In this document: positions 47,669 to 58,900 of the stretch, in pieces
How positions within the stretch are numbered: position 1 is the first letter of the stretch
Layout: every line of letters starts with the position of its first letter
NCBI GenBank assembly: GCA_021307315.1
Contig: JAJSPD010000015.1
Location: 248,001 to 312,000, forward strand
Length of the DNA: 64,000 nucleotides
Direction of reading: 5' to 3'
Source of the DNA: Bisporella sp. PMI_857
Taxonomy: Eukaryota; Ascomycota; Leotiomycetes; Helotiales; Helotiaceae
Notes under the pieces: model-generated
The model's input: only the letters and a program-made list of their open reading frames with translations
Databases searched by the model: none
What the model was told of the DNA's origin: nothing
Position numbers and translations under genes: made by a program

Positions 47669-49612
47669 TCTACTGGTAATACTGATGGTACTGATACTAA
47701 TATTATGGGTGGGGTTCTTTAGGTGGGTTGACAAATGGGCAAATACTGGTGTCGGGATTAATTCTACTGCGAGCTCTATGGGACAGGCTTTCGTCTCGTA
47801 AGATATAGAAGTCAATGAAACTCTATAGGACATTTCAAAACATGCTACAAGCAAACTGTACACATACAGTCTTCATCATCCCCGAATTTAATCGGGTTCG
47901 ATATGGCCTGTTTCCCGGATGTGGAAGCCCTTTTCACGATGCTATTATTGACTTTTCATTCATTAATATATGTGAAACACTAGCCACAACCTTCTGTCGA
48001 TTATCACAAGAGCTAGGAAGATACAGAACACATGTCAATCAATCAAGAAACAGTTCATTAAATCAAACTTTCACCATCACGTTTTCCCTCCCATGACATG
48101 TTTCATATCACGTGCTTCATACCTCGTTAAAACAATGCCTGCCACCAGCTCCCCACCTCATTCTATTGGAAACGATCTCCGGGGGGGAAAAATGATAAGA
48201 TGAACGATCATCATGCCTTTGATGATGAAACGAAAGTAATCTCGCCACCGTCGATATCGCCGAAATGAGATACCTGCAAAGAGCGAAAGATCATCGATGA
48301 TTTATATTGTATCGAGGCAGTGAATGACGTAGTTGGGGGTTGGTTTCTGTTTAAACTCTTTTTTTCTTCCTCTCTATTTGTTGTAACCGAGCCAGGATGA
48401 TTTGATGGGCGGTAGAAATTCGGTTGATTACTGTACTTGAGTACTTACTTTGCGTAGATTTTTCGAGAAAGAGAAGGGGGGACTAACAAGGATCAGGTGG
48501 GAAGAAGATGGACGGACGAACACGCGACAAGAAAGGTGACGGCGCCGTTTGGAGGTAACAGCGCACAGAGGACAAAAGTTTCACGAGGCCCGCCATGGCA
48601 CGAACCGATCATGATCATGATCATGACTATGGCCTGCTGGAGGGGGTTGTAATAATAGCATAAGGGGATATAGAGTACAATACAATACAATACAGTACAG
48701 TACAGTAGAAGCGCCTAGATATTTTTGATCACACCTACTAAGCATTCACAGATTTTCCTTCGCTGCAGAAGAACGCTGATCTTGAACTTACCGTATTCCT
48801 CCCCCCCCCCTGTGCCGCTCTCCAGCGCCTACCTACTTCCCTATTTTGCCAGTAATTTCCTCTCACATCATCCCTCTGGAGATCTCCAGCACGTCTTTCT
48901 ATCTTGGTATCAGGCAACCCCCCTGGAAATCGGTTTATCCTTCCCCCCCCTCCCCCTGCTCAATGTTAGATTGGACCAATCGATTTAGCCACCATCGGGT
49001 GTACCTGAGCTAAAGGATCACGCTAGAGATATTCTAGGTAAGGCGTAGCTATTAACAACGAGGGACCTGCATAAGTGGATCCACTACATCAGCTTGAGCG
49101 TCCAATCAACGTAAACACATCCTTATCCCCCCTTCGCAAAGCTCAGCAAGCAAGCCCAACAATCAACAGCTTTCACCTTTTTTCCCATCTGGTCGCTCGT
49201 GCGCTTCCTCCCCCCCCACACACACACACTCTTCTTACTCTTTCTCTCCTCTCTCCCCTTCAACCCTTCAACACCATCGACTTCGCTGTCGCCGGTCTTC
49301 CCTCTCAAGGAACATTTCATTGCTCACCGTCCTTCTTTTACCGGTCGAGTGTTGAACTTGTACACTTGCACGTTCTTTACCGCTATTACGATCACGAATA
49401 ATCAAAATCCCCATCACATTCACTCACTCACCCATCCACCCACCCATATTCGCTTGCTCGCTCGCCTCAGTCACATCACCTCACAATCAATAATCAGTCA
49501 CCACGACGCTAATCAAAAACCAACCCCTTCCACCAGAAATACCCAAGACCTAGAATTTGTTGCACGCAGTACCATACAACATCTCAGGAACCCACGGGGT
49601 AAAGAAGTCATC
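47669..49612. other. intergenic with microsatellites; leader of the SH3 gene
   Basis: No gene seen. GATCAT repeats lie at about 48607-48626 and ACAAT/ACAGT repeats at about 48676-48707. A pyrimidine-rich stretch with CA repeats (about 49207-49230) precedes the SH3 gene and fits a long 5' leader. The open frame through 49199-49612 joins the SH3 coding frame but has low-complexity Ser/Thr/His/Pro text. Confidence 0.45.
48607..48707. repeat. two microsatellites (GATCAT and ACAAT/ACAGT units)
   Basis: Three tandem GATCAT units from 48607, and four ACAAT-type units that change into ACAGT units at 48676-48707. Confidence 0.75.
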
Positions 49613-51389
49613 ATGGTTCACGGTCACAGCCATCGCCGCCAAATTCGCAATCCGATTCCCGATGCACTGGCTTTCGCAGAGGCCGCCGCGGAGGCTATTG
49701 CAAACGCCAATCCTTTTGCAGAGCCTGAACCAGAGCCGCAACAAACCTTTGTATCAATCGTCTATGTAACTGCCTCGAAGACTTTCGATGGGGAGATTGG
49801 AGGATGGACTACCATGAGCCAGGGAAATCAACAGGCTGCCTCTGCCACTGCTGCGGCGACACCAAACGACGCAGATGCGGATGCTACTGACAAGGCTGAC
49901 GTTACTTCAACATCTCAGCGTTCGAAGTCTTCGGCACAACTATTAGCTCAAACAACCCTGAAAACCTCAGCCACCGGTCTTCCTTCGTCGATCGGGCCGA
50001 GCTCCACATCTGTTGACGCGGATATACCTCTTCTTGCTGCAACCGATTCCCCAGTCGTAAAGACACCTACACGCTCGTCAACCTTGACTGCAGCGAGCGA
50101 GACGGCATCTGCCAGCACAAAGTCAAGCGATGGAGGAATGAGCGCCGGGGGAAAGGCAGGTCTTGCCATTGGTATCTTGCTCTTGATCGGAACATTTCTC
50201 GCCCTGATCCTATTCTTCTTCAAGAAGCGCCGCGATGCTGCTAAGAAGGGTGAGCAATTAACAGACAATAACGAGAAGGCTGCCTTTGCTGGAGCTGGTC
50301 GTGCCGCAAGCACCCGCACAACCGCCGATGCACCACGATTGTCCCTTCGCCCCGTTACCCAATTCATGGCCTTCGGTGAGAGACGTCAAAGCCGTGGCAA
50401 TGCCCTCGCTTTGGCATCTTCTAATAATGAGAAGCCGCTTCCTTCTACTGGACAAGAATCCAACAGAAACAATCCATTTGGTAACCACGCGGAGACGATA
50501 GATTCTGCCAATGCAAATGGTCCTGCTATTGTTAATGCAGTTGGCCCAGGAGGTGAAATCTCGACTGAAGCTATATCAGCTAGTACGATTGGGCTTGCTC
50601 GTGGTGCTTCCAAACGTGATGTGAAACCTCTCGATCTTACTCGCTCTGGTCCTTTCATGGGCCCACCAAGTCCCGCTGGAACCGAGTTCAGCATGTCATC
50701 CGAGGGTCCAAACACTCCTGTTCAAACCACATCTGCCTCTGGCGCGGCCATCGCTGCTGCTGGTGGTCCCCCCAACAGCGCAGTTCATCGTGTCCAGCTC
50801 GACTTTAAGCCTTCCATGGATGATGAGCTTGAGTTGCGCGCGGGTCAATTGATCAGAATGCTCCACGAGTATGATGATGGATGGGTTAGTTTTTTCAGAT
50901 TCTTTGGTTGTTTATCAAGCTAACATATTACAGGCTCTCTGTATTCGTCTCGATCGGTCTCGACAAGGTGTTTGCCCTCGAACATGCCTCTCCACCCGCC
51001 CCGTTAAGCCGCGTCCTCAGCAAAATGGTCCTCGCGGCCCTCCACCTCCAGGCAAGCGGGCCCCGGGACAACAACCACGTCCTCAATCTCCGTCTATGAA
51101 CCAAGGTCCCCGTCCAATGACTCCCAATGGCGGCCAGCAAGCCAGACCGATGACTCCTAATGATCAACAAGCTAGACCCATGACACCAACTGGGCCGAAG
51201 TACAATCCACAGGCTTCTGCATCACCAAACAGTCAAAACCGATCTCGCAGCAATTCCGCCACTCAAAACTCTGATCGTCGCAATAGCCCTCCCAATCCAA
51301 GCCCCCTGAATTCCGCCGTTGAACGCTCGGGTCCTCCGCCAACTGCCGCTAGCGTAGTGCATAGAAAGCCCGTCGGTCAGGCCTTGTGA
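49613..51389 (+). CDS. single-pass membrane protein with SH3 domain (Fus1-like layout)
   Basis: Exons are 49613-50884 and 50934-51389, 575 residues. The chosen start is the ATG at 49613 (MVHGHSHRR), because the upstream in-frame part is leader-like. Layout: an Ala/Ser/Thr-rich outer region (1-178) without an obvious signal peptide, one TM helix (182-203, GLAIGILLLIGTFLALILFFF), and a basic KKRR stop. A long cytosolic part follows, then an SH3 domain from about 391 to 450 (VQLDFKPSMDDELELRAGQLI..DDGWALC), split by the intron exactly after its central Trp. The tail is Pro-rich with three RPMTPN-type repeats (possible phospho- or SH3-ligand sites). Yeast Fus1 has the same order and acts in cell fusion; an equivalent hyphal-fusion role is inference. 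Confidence 0.85.
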
Positions 51390-53157
51390 TTTCTAGATCG
51401 AAAATGGAATATGGATTAGCCTTTGCAGCACGATCGGGGTATGGCGTAATTGGATGGATGGCGCGAAACTGACATGAGCGAAATGACATTTGTACATTTT
51501 TCTTTGCGTCGCATCTCGTCCGGGATTTTCAGACTTGGCGAGGTGCCTGGTGCTTTAATTTCTCAATTCTTTGCACATTTGCGCCGGATTTTTTAGATTT
51601 TCGCGAATGTGGAGGCAGACTACACATAGCTGGCCGCGATACTTCCTAGGGAAAGACAGTAATGTGTATATAGACCTCTTTTTTCCTTTTTCCTTATCCT
51701 CGATGGATGTTTTGAAAATTTTCATTTCTCTCTGGACGCGATGATGGTTGCTCTAGATTCGGTCTTTGGGCGATGATGGAGAGCCGTCTGGAAGAGTTGA
51801 ATATAGGGAGGGAGACATGGGAGGCTGGTAGGGAGGAGCATGATGGCCGGTGCTATTTGGTATCGGCGACCAGCGGTGTAGAATACAGGAATGGAAATTC
51901 AAAAGCATTTAAATCATGGTCATGTTTCGAGACTTGCAACTTGATATCAGTCGTTAGCTCCTATACGGTTTTAGGAAAGCGTGCTAGACAGCTCCTCTCA
52001 AGTGAAGGCAAAGAATGGCTAGCAAGTCCTAGGCGGCATATCCACCAGCTGCTATTTCGATGCATGCGCACGTGTTTGTCCCACACCCCCGACGATCCAG
52101 ATGAACGAAAATCCGCCCCAGGCAAGACGCCACGCTCGTCGACCCCTTGCGACATGCCCGAGGCTGCCCGCCGCCACCGCGAAGCACCCCCGCCGCGTCC
52201 TGACGTATCAAGCTTCCCCCCCCCCCCTCGCAGGTCCCGAGCGCGTGATATGCGCGTTTGGGAGAGCATCCGCGCGGGCTAGCAATGCGGGAACAGCTCG
52301 CCGGGCGGATTTCATCTGTCTCTGAGCATCGTTCTGTTTTTTTTTTTCCCGACCGCCCGAACCGAACGGTGAGCTTCATCGCCTCATGATCTTTCCCGGT
52401 TGGGGGGGGGGGGGGGTTGGTTATACCGAATGCCCTAGCGGGCGATGGCCTTTTTTTATAATATGGCTTCTTGATGGGCTTGGGTATAACACGTCCCCCT
52501 AGATCAGGTATCTTGGCGGGCTCGCTTACGCCCCCTTTCGTTATGTTTTGGATTTTCGGCTTTTTGTTTTCGGTTCTTGGTTAGGATTTCTTTGGGATCT
52601 GCTGGGGCTTTGGCAGGCGTTTTCTGTAATTTGGAGGATGCGTCTTTGGGGCTGTTTCGGGCGTTGGTTGAGGTGTGGGTGGTGTAAGTGGGAGACTACC
52701 TTTGTCTTTTTACCTCTCTGGGAGAGCATCGATATCTTACAAAGGACCGCCGATTGTGTATTTTTAGGGTGGTTATTGTGGCTATGCTTGTGGGGTTTGG
52801 GTTTATTCCACTGTGCTAGTTGGGGAAGCTCACTCGACGTGAAAATTTTGTGGGAGTGGTTGTTTTGGACGGGTGACATATATCCGAGTTCTTTTCAATA
52901 TCTTGAAGCGCGATCAATTTTGTTGGGGGTAAGTGCAGTTCCGCGCGGTCATGAGTAAATAGAACAAAGTTAACTAGGGTTTATCTTACCGAGACGTTCT
53001 AATTAATTAAATGGGAAAGCAGAAAAGAGAAAAGGATCACAGAGAAATGCTTTTTTTCAGTACAGAATAGTACAATTCTTTGCGCGCTTAGGACTACTCA
53101 ACAGTCCATCTTTCTATTCCAATAAGTTATATCATCACAGTCGCACATGGCGGCCTT
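51390..53157. other. intergenic, homopolymer-rich
   Basis: The 3' flank of the SH3 gene and the 3' flank of the small acidic gene. Runs of C (about 52207), T (about 52337) and G (about 52401-52414) occur. The 169-codon frame at 51773-52282 and the Trp/Leu/Phe-rich frame at 52548-52958 are not supported. Confidence 0.45.
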
Positions 53158-53708
53158 TCAAGTCTCGTCCCAGCTATCTCCAGCAAGCGTAGAGCCTGCT
53201 GTTTCAAGGCCCTCATCATCCGACTCCATATCGACCTCCTCACTATTGATGCATATTTTGACATCCAGCACAAGGCGATTCTCTCCAGAATCTTCCACCA
53301 CATCCTCTTCTTCTTCTTCTTCTTCCTTCTCTTCCTGCACCACCACCACCTCCTCCACTGTACCAAAGAAAGTGGCCTGGACGAGTTCCTGTCCCCAAAA
53401 GAGGAGAAGCGCGATGAGCACCATGACGAGCCAGTCTCGGATATTCTGGCGCATCGATCGTTCCCATATCGCTTGCTCAAGGAGCAGGATGGCTGCCGCG
53501 CGGTCGCGTTCCTCGTTCATCAGCTCGACAACGAATTCGCTCATGGTGTTCTCAACCGGCGTGCCTTCGAAGTTTGAGTATACGGTTGCGTTGATCTGTC
53601 GGCTGTTTGGCTATGGTTAGATACGGAGCGAGGGATGGATGGGCTGGATGTGCTGGGAGATGAGGGAGCTACGTACATTGCTGATTTTACGACGCTGGAG
53701 GAAAACAT
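53158..53708 (-). CDS. small acidic single-TM protein
   Basis: Exon 1 is 53708-53677 and exon 2 is 53602-53158; the intron of 74 nt has a GTACGT donor and a CAAACAG acceptor. The protein has 158 residues. MFSSSVVKSAIRQINATVYSN leads to an amphipathic helix (EERDRAAAILLLEQAIWERS), a TM segment at about 67-83 (DWLVMVLIALLLFWGQ), and then an extremely acidic tail with a run of Glu (about 100-112). The shorter reading starting at 53544 lacks the N-terminal helix. Family not recognised. Topology (short N-terminal side, acidic C-terminal side) suggests an organelle-membrane protein, but this is a guess. Confidence 0.6.
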
Positions 53709-54718
53709 GGTGGTTGATTCGCGGCTGTTGTATTGTGTATGGAAATGAGTTGTTTGATCGGTGAGTATCAAGTTTTGAGATATCTGATATTTTGTGAGTT
53801 TGCGAGAAGATGAAGCGTTGGCGTGGGTATGCAATGGTTGTAATAAGATTCAAGCATTTGCCTTTGTAGAAATGGCAATGATATGTTTTCCGTGCCAAAA
53901 TGGAATCTTCATCGTTCTGTATCGTCGCTTCCAGAGTTGACTGGTAAGATGACCGTTTCCAACTAGCTCCTAACGAATTTCAGCACCAACCGTTCCAGAG
54001 ATTGGAATTTTCACCGAGACTCATTCCCGAGCGTACGTGCTAAGATATATCAGAAACAAGAAATGAGAAACAGAAAGGGTGCGGTGATTTTATGGAAGCT
54101 TGATATAAACAACCAGATTCATAACATATAAAAGTTGTAGCCTATGCTTAGCATCGCTGTCAAAATGTAAAGATATCTAAGTAACCAGTGAGCTTTATCG
54201 TGTTCGGGACCGTGGTAGGTAGCTTAGTGGAAATTTCGCTCTGGAGGGTTTTCAGCCAGACTAATTCGCCTTCCAAATGCTAGCAGTACTTTTTGAACCT
54301 CCAAATTCTCCTTCCATAGGATATTCATCATACCTCTAGCAAGCTACGACCTGTCAATCATTAATTCGCTCTTCATCTTATTTGACCTCGAGTTCAGGGA
54401 GTTTCTTTTGGGTGTAATAGCTCAGCGCCCTTCTCTCAATACTGAAAAGCTGAGTTATAATTGTGCCTTATCTGCTAATCCTGAGGATGAATACTCTTTG
54501 CCTGCCAATACTGTTCCCGGGAATAGCGTAGGCATTTGGTACCCATGATCCATATCCAGCCATTCTGAGGACGTGGAAACAAGCATTTCTCATGAGCAGA
54601 AAAATGCCTATAGTTACTTGAAACCGGAAATCTTCTCGTACTTGGTCAAATTTTGTGATTGACATCTGTTTCCCACAGCCGCAACGCCATCGCTAAATTC
54701 AATGTAACTTTTGGGTAA
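53709..54718. other. intergenic, no gene seen
   Basis: Promoter of the small acidic gene and the 3' flank of SNU23. No coding signal. Confidence 0.45.
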
Positions 54719-55426
54719 TCATTTCTTAGACGAGCCAAATCCGACAATACCCATGCTCGCCATCATATCGTCCTCATCATGTTCGCCTTCAATTCTGACA
54801 TCCTCCCCATATTCCTGTTTTATCTTCGCCTCTTTCTCCTTCTCCTCCCTCTTACGTTCTGCCAATTGCTGCCGCTTTATCCTCCTCTCCTCCCTTACCT
54901 TCTCGTCTTCTTCCTTCCGGATCTCTAACCTCTCTTCAAGAGTTTGCACATCGCCTTTCTTCTCTTCCTGCAGCTTTTCCCAAATAGCATCGATTCTTTG
55001 CCTTACTTCTTCTGTTGTGGCTCTCTTAACTTCGCCAGTCTGTCCGATGGCGCGCAGATGCTGCATGCTATTGATGTGTTCGACCCATTGCATATTATCC
55101 TTGAATGTCAAATCGCAATCTTCACAGTAGTTTCCCGCACCACGACCACGCTTTCCTGTCGCTGCCCCAGCTGGCATTAGTGTCACTTTGCCTACATTGC
55201 CGGTGACGTCCAACTTCTCCATGCGCGCTTGTGTGAGCGTCTCTTCACCGGTCAATGGTTTGTAGTATTTCTTGCCCGCAAGCTTGGCCTCATATCGCGC
55301 TTTTCTCTCTTCTTTCTCTTTGGCCTCGCGCTCGACAGCTTTTTGCGCATATTCGGCGCGGTCATATTTTTTTCGAAAGTCCGTGTCTGCGGCCGCATTC
55401 TCGTACGCCCCTTTCTTCTCCGGCAT
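54719..55426 (-). CDS. SNU23: U4/U6.U5 tri-snRNP component Snu23 (ZMAT2-like)
   Basis: 235 residues from ATG 55426 (MPEKKGAYEN); the ATG at 55462 would add 12 residues that look like leader. The N-terminal part is charged and helical (FRKKYDRAEYAQKAVEREAKEKEERK), followed by YYKPLTGEETL. A matrin/U1-type C2H2 finger sits at Cys101, Cys104, His117 and His123 (CEDCDLTF...EHINSMQH). The rest is a long Glu/Arg/Lys coiled coil with a terminal DDMMASMGIVGFGSSKK. All of this matches Snu23/ZMAT2, which joins the spliceosomal B complex and contacts the 5' splice site region before activation. Divergent from DPH5 with a 227-base shared promoter. Confidence 0.93.
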   Translation of the reverse strand: MPEKKGAYENAAADTDFRKKYDRAEYAQKAVEREAKEKEERKARYEAKLAGKKYYKPLTGEETLTQARMEKLDVTGNVGKVTLMPAGAATGKRGRGAGNYCEDCDLTFKDNMQWVEHINSMQHLRAIGQTGEVKRATTEEVRQRIDAIWEKLQEEKKGDVQTLEERLEIRKEEDEKVREERRIKRQQLAERKREEKEKEAKIKQEYGEDVRIEGEHDEDDMMASMGIVGFGSSKK

Positions 55427-55653
55427 GATTGCAAATTCGAAGTGCGCTCCTATGATATTCAATCTTGGTTTGTGACTCTAGAGAATATGGCGTACCGTCA
55501 AGGGGTGTGGTTCTGAAGCTTCGAAGTTATAAAGCTCAAAGCTCGCTCTATGCAAGAATCAGCGGCCGCTTGTCCGCCTCTCTCCCGCCTGGAGGCTGCG
55601 GGGCAAAGTTCGAGAATAAAATTCACCCCACCATATATTCTGTCCGGCACAAC
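55427..55653. promoter_or_regulatory. bidirectional promoter SNU23/DPH5
   Basis: Only 227 bases separate the two start codons, so the genes must share regulatory sequence. Both are housekeeping genes. No TATA box is apparent. Confidence 0.6.
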
Positions 55654-56639
55654 ATGCTCTACTTAATAGGACTGGGTCTCTCAGATGAGACAGATATCAC
55701 TGTGAAAGGACTCGAGGTCGTCAAGAAGGCATCCCGGGTCTATCTTGAGGCCTACACTAGCATTCTCCTAGTCGACAAATCTATCCTTGTAAGATACTTT
55801 GCGTCGGCAATGAAAGCTCGAGCTAACGCTAATGCACAGTAGGAGACATACTATGGACGAGAAGTCATTATCGCAGATAGGGAGATGGTGGAGTCCGCGA
55901 GTGATGAGATTCTGAATGGAGCCCAAGATGTCGATGTTGCTTTTCTGGTAGTGGGAGATCCATTTGGGTAAATTCCCAATGGAGGTTCTGCGACATTATT
56001 GCTAATGAAACATGAAGGGCAACCACACATACAGATCTTGTTTTACGAGCTCGCGAGCTTAAGATCCCCATCTCTACCATTCCGAATGCCTCGATTATGT
56101 CTGCAATTGGAGCAACTGGTTTGCAGCTTTATAATTTTGGACAGACGGTGTCGATGGTATTTTTTACGGACTCATGGAAACCAGCATCTTTCCATGACCG
56201 CATTCGAGAGAATAGAGGTATTGGATTGCATACTTTGGTGCTATTAGACATAAAAGTCAAAGAACAAAGCCTGGAAAATATGGCAAGGGGCCGCAAGATT
56301 TACGAGCCACCACGATACATGACGGTTGGTCAATGTGCGCAACAAATGTTAGAGATTGAGCAAATCAAAAAGGAGGAGGCGGAGGGCAAAGATGGGGTAT
56401 ATGGAGAGGAGAGTCTTGCTGTTGGTGCTGCTCGTGTAGGAGGCAAGACTGAGAAGTTTGTAAGTGGAACACTGAAAGAGCTCTGCGATGCGGATGAAGT
56501 ACTTGGTGGCCCTCTCCATAGCTTGGTCCTGCTCGGAAGTAGGACGCATGAGCTAGAGAGTGATTATGTGAGAGAATTTGCAGTTGACAAGGAGAATTGG
56601 GATCGAATCTGGTCAAGAGATTATGCAGGGAAGCAATGA
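55654..56639 (+). CDS. DPH5: diphthine methyl ester synthase Dph5
   Basis: Exons are 55654-55788, 55843-55967 and 56018-56639, 293 residues, normal for the family. The N-terminus [26 protein letters not shown] and the later [48 protein letters not shown] and [17 protein letters not shown] blocks are the tetrapyrrole-methylase fold signatures of Dph5. The first intron uses the AG of CACAGTAG; the earlier AG would put a stop in frame. The enzyme transfers methyl groups from S-adenosylmethionine to the intermediate on the eEF2 histidine, the second step in diphthamide synthesis. It acts in the cytosol and its only substrate is eEF2. Convergent with the next minus-strand gene (154 bases apart). 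Confidence 0.96.
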
Positions 56640-56793
56640 AGATATGAATTGATAATCCAAACTCAACCTCTTAGTTCGTACTGGCTAATAATTTGGAATG
56701 GTATCCGTGATCTCGATGTTATGCTCATCAATTGATATCCTGATATATAGAAATTTACCTGCCAACTCCACGCTAATACCAAATACTAATTCA

Positions 56794-57600
56794 TTACTCC
56801 TCAACGACCGACTTTTTTCGTCCGAAGAAGCCTTTTCTACCGCCACTTTTCAGAATTCTTTGGTGGTGCTCTTCACTCTCATTCCTCATAATCTCCTCTC
56901 TATGCAACTCCAGCGACGGCGAGGTCCTCTCCTCATCACCACAGACTACAACATGCCATCCGATATCTTCACCCTTTTGTAATCCATCTCGCAGCTTCTC
57001 AAACCATCCTAATCGCCTGCTTTTCCTCCGAATTTCCCTCGCGCTCATACCAGTAGGGCTTCCGGCCTCTCTAGTAGAGCTGAGCGCGGCTGATCCAGAA
57101 GTTCCGGAAGCCGCCTGAATGTCCATTGGGACGGGTTCCTCCGCCCTCTGCTTGGCCTCATACTTGGCCATCTCTTCGGTCACAGAAGCACCAAGTTTGA
57201 CCTCAACCATATAATCTCCGACGTATGCATGTGGCTGGCTGACAGTCCGCATATCTTCAGGATTATATTGCTCCAATAGTTTCACAACACTCCATTCATT
57301 GAATGGCGGAGGCCTGGTCCGTGTATCATTCGCTGAACCAAAGCCTGTACTTTGCTTACTCCAATTTGCGGCGTATCCACTTGTGGTTGGTCTCTGCGTG
57401 TTCATAGCCGTTAATCCAGTTTCCGACTTCGTCGATCGATGCATCTGGCCTGCCGACCGCAAAGATGCCACTGATTTGTTGTTTTTTGTAAGATTTTTTG
57501 GCGGCACTGGTGGCGGAACATCGTCATTCGGAGATTCGCCTTTAATAAACGGAGCATATACTGCCGTGGGCGGATTACTCGGAGGAAGAAAATCATACAT
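56794..57600 (-). CDS. hypothetical protein, Pro/Ser-rich with a conserved-looking core
   Basis: 268 residues from ATG 57600 (MYDFLPPSNPP). The frame continues open for 39 codons upstream without an ATG, so an upstream exon is possible. Residues 1-90 are Pro/Ser-rich with a PPPVPPKN polyproline motif (SH3-ligand-like). A core NEWSVVKLLEQYNPEDMRTVSQPHAYVGDYMVEVKLGASV is followed by an Ala/Ser stretch and REIRRKSRRLGWFEKLRDGL. The C-terminus is basic (GGRKGFFGRKKS). No family recognised. Confidence 0.6.
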   Translation of the reverse strand: MYDFLPPSNPPTAVYAPFIKGESPNDDVPPPVPPKNLTKNNKSVASLRSAGQMHRSTKSETGLTAMNTQRPTTSGYAANWSKQSTGFGSANDTRTRPPPFNEWSVVKLLEQYNPEDMRTVSQPHAYVGDYMVEVKLGASVTEEMAKYEAKQRAEEPVPMDIQAASGTSGSAALSSTREAGSPTGMSAREIRRKSRRLGWFEKLRDGLQKGEDIGWHVVVCGDEERTSPSLELHREEIMRNESEEHHQRILKSGGRKGFFGRKKSVVEE

Positions 57601-58900
57601 AGAATAGAATGAGTTCAGAATTGTGATTGAGGTTGCAGGAGCCACTATCCTACTCAGCAAATTAGCACTCGTACTTGAGAAAATGTCAAGCGGTCGGGGG
57701 CTCTTCGCAAGCAACAAAGCATATTCTTAGGGTGGGTTTCATTCAGGCAGAATAGGCTCTTTAAATATATGTCGTGGCATTTGGATACTTGGGGACCGGG
57801 GAAGGAATGGTAGGATAGGATTACCATTCTGGAGCTGCATCTTCTAGGTCATGGAGAATGATATGGATACGGATGTTCGGACGCTGCCAACGAAAGCCAT
57901 GTACAAGATAGGTCGGCATCGTGCAAAATAATATTACTGAGAACCATACAGAGAGATAGAAGTAATTATCTCGCTTTGGAGGACTTCACAATGGCTGAAA
58001 CCATGTACAATTGACCAAACTTTATGATTGACTGATGAGAGGTTGTGATGAGATGAGGCTGAAAGTCAGCCTTCCATAGATCTTGACAGCAAGTTACTCA
58101 GCCAAATCATCCCTGTCTGCAGATCACTCATCGGCCCACAAGTTTTTGCCTTTGTGATGAAACTCTGCTTGGCCATAAAGTCCATTTCGTCGCGCATCTG
58201 CATATGAGTGACTAATATTAATGATATTTAGCATTTCCCCTCGAGAAAAATGTAAGTGACACGACAAAGCCGTAAAATCTGGGGAACATAAAAAAAAAAC
58301 CAGTTTCAACTTGAACTTTAGACAAGAACAGTTAGCTTCAACACTTAAAAATTCAAGATTTAACATTATCAAAGCATTAATTAGTAATTAGTAATTTAGC
58401 TTTTGTTCCAATAACGATACTTATTAAACTATAGTAAGAGTTTAAAGGCTATATAGTAAGTAGCGAAACCGTGTTGCTTGACTCTCTTTGTTCAATTTTC
58501 CGGACCCATATTAAGCTACGCTAGAGTCATTACGGCCTAGCTGAAGCTCCCTGCGCCTTTGCTCTGTGGGTCAGCGCCGAAAATGGATTTGCTGCCTAAG
58601 GATTCAGCTGACGCCAGCGAAACTTGGCGCATAGGTTTCATTGGCAATTGTACAGTAAATATGATTTCCCATTTTTCGATACTGTAGTAAAAGTTTGTAT
58701 TTCTATGAAATTCGAAAAGATTATCGCATCTGCCGTAGAGACTACCTACTACTTCGAAAAGGAGAGATATTTAATAGGAAAGGGGCGATGGATGAGCGAA
58801 ACGACAAGAGCAGAGCCACCGAAAAGCGACCATCATGACACGCTGTGGAGAAGGCAACTTATGTAGTTTCTTTGCAGGACAATTATTTTCTTAATAATAA
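57601..58900. other. intergenic, holds left copy of an inverted repeat
   Basis: No gene. The promoter of the hypothetical gene, then AT-rich sequence (about 58280-58440), then the left repeat copy at 58449-58612 described separately. Confidence 0.5.
58449..58612 (+). repeat. inverted repeat, left copy
   Basis: About 164 bases that match, in reverse complement, 61680-61822. The copies share blocks such as AGTAAGTAGCGAAACC, CTTGACTCTCTTTGTT and GTCAGCGCCGAAA. The left copy carries about 20 extra bases in the middle. Estimated identity is around 80 percent by eye. Together they bracket a complete gene. Confidence 0.75.

Noticed and set aside
47130..47801. 223-codon plus-strand open frame
   Set aside because: It overlaps the last exon of the 666-residue acidic protein in another frame and has no family features; a shadow of the Asp/Ser-rich coding sequence.
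51773..52282. 169-codon plus-strand frame
   Set aside because: Low-complexity end (Pro/Arg-rich through a C run), no motif, lies in the flank of the SH3 gene.
52548..52958. 136-codon Trp/Leu/Phe-rich frame
   Set aside because: Composition is that of T/G-rich noncoding DNA, and it is overlapped by an equally open opposite frame.
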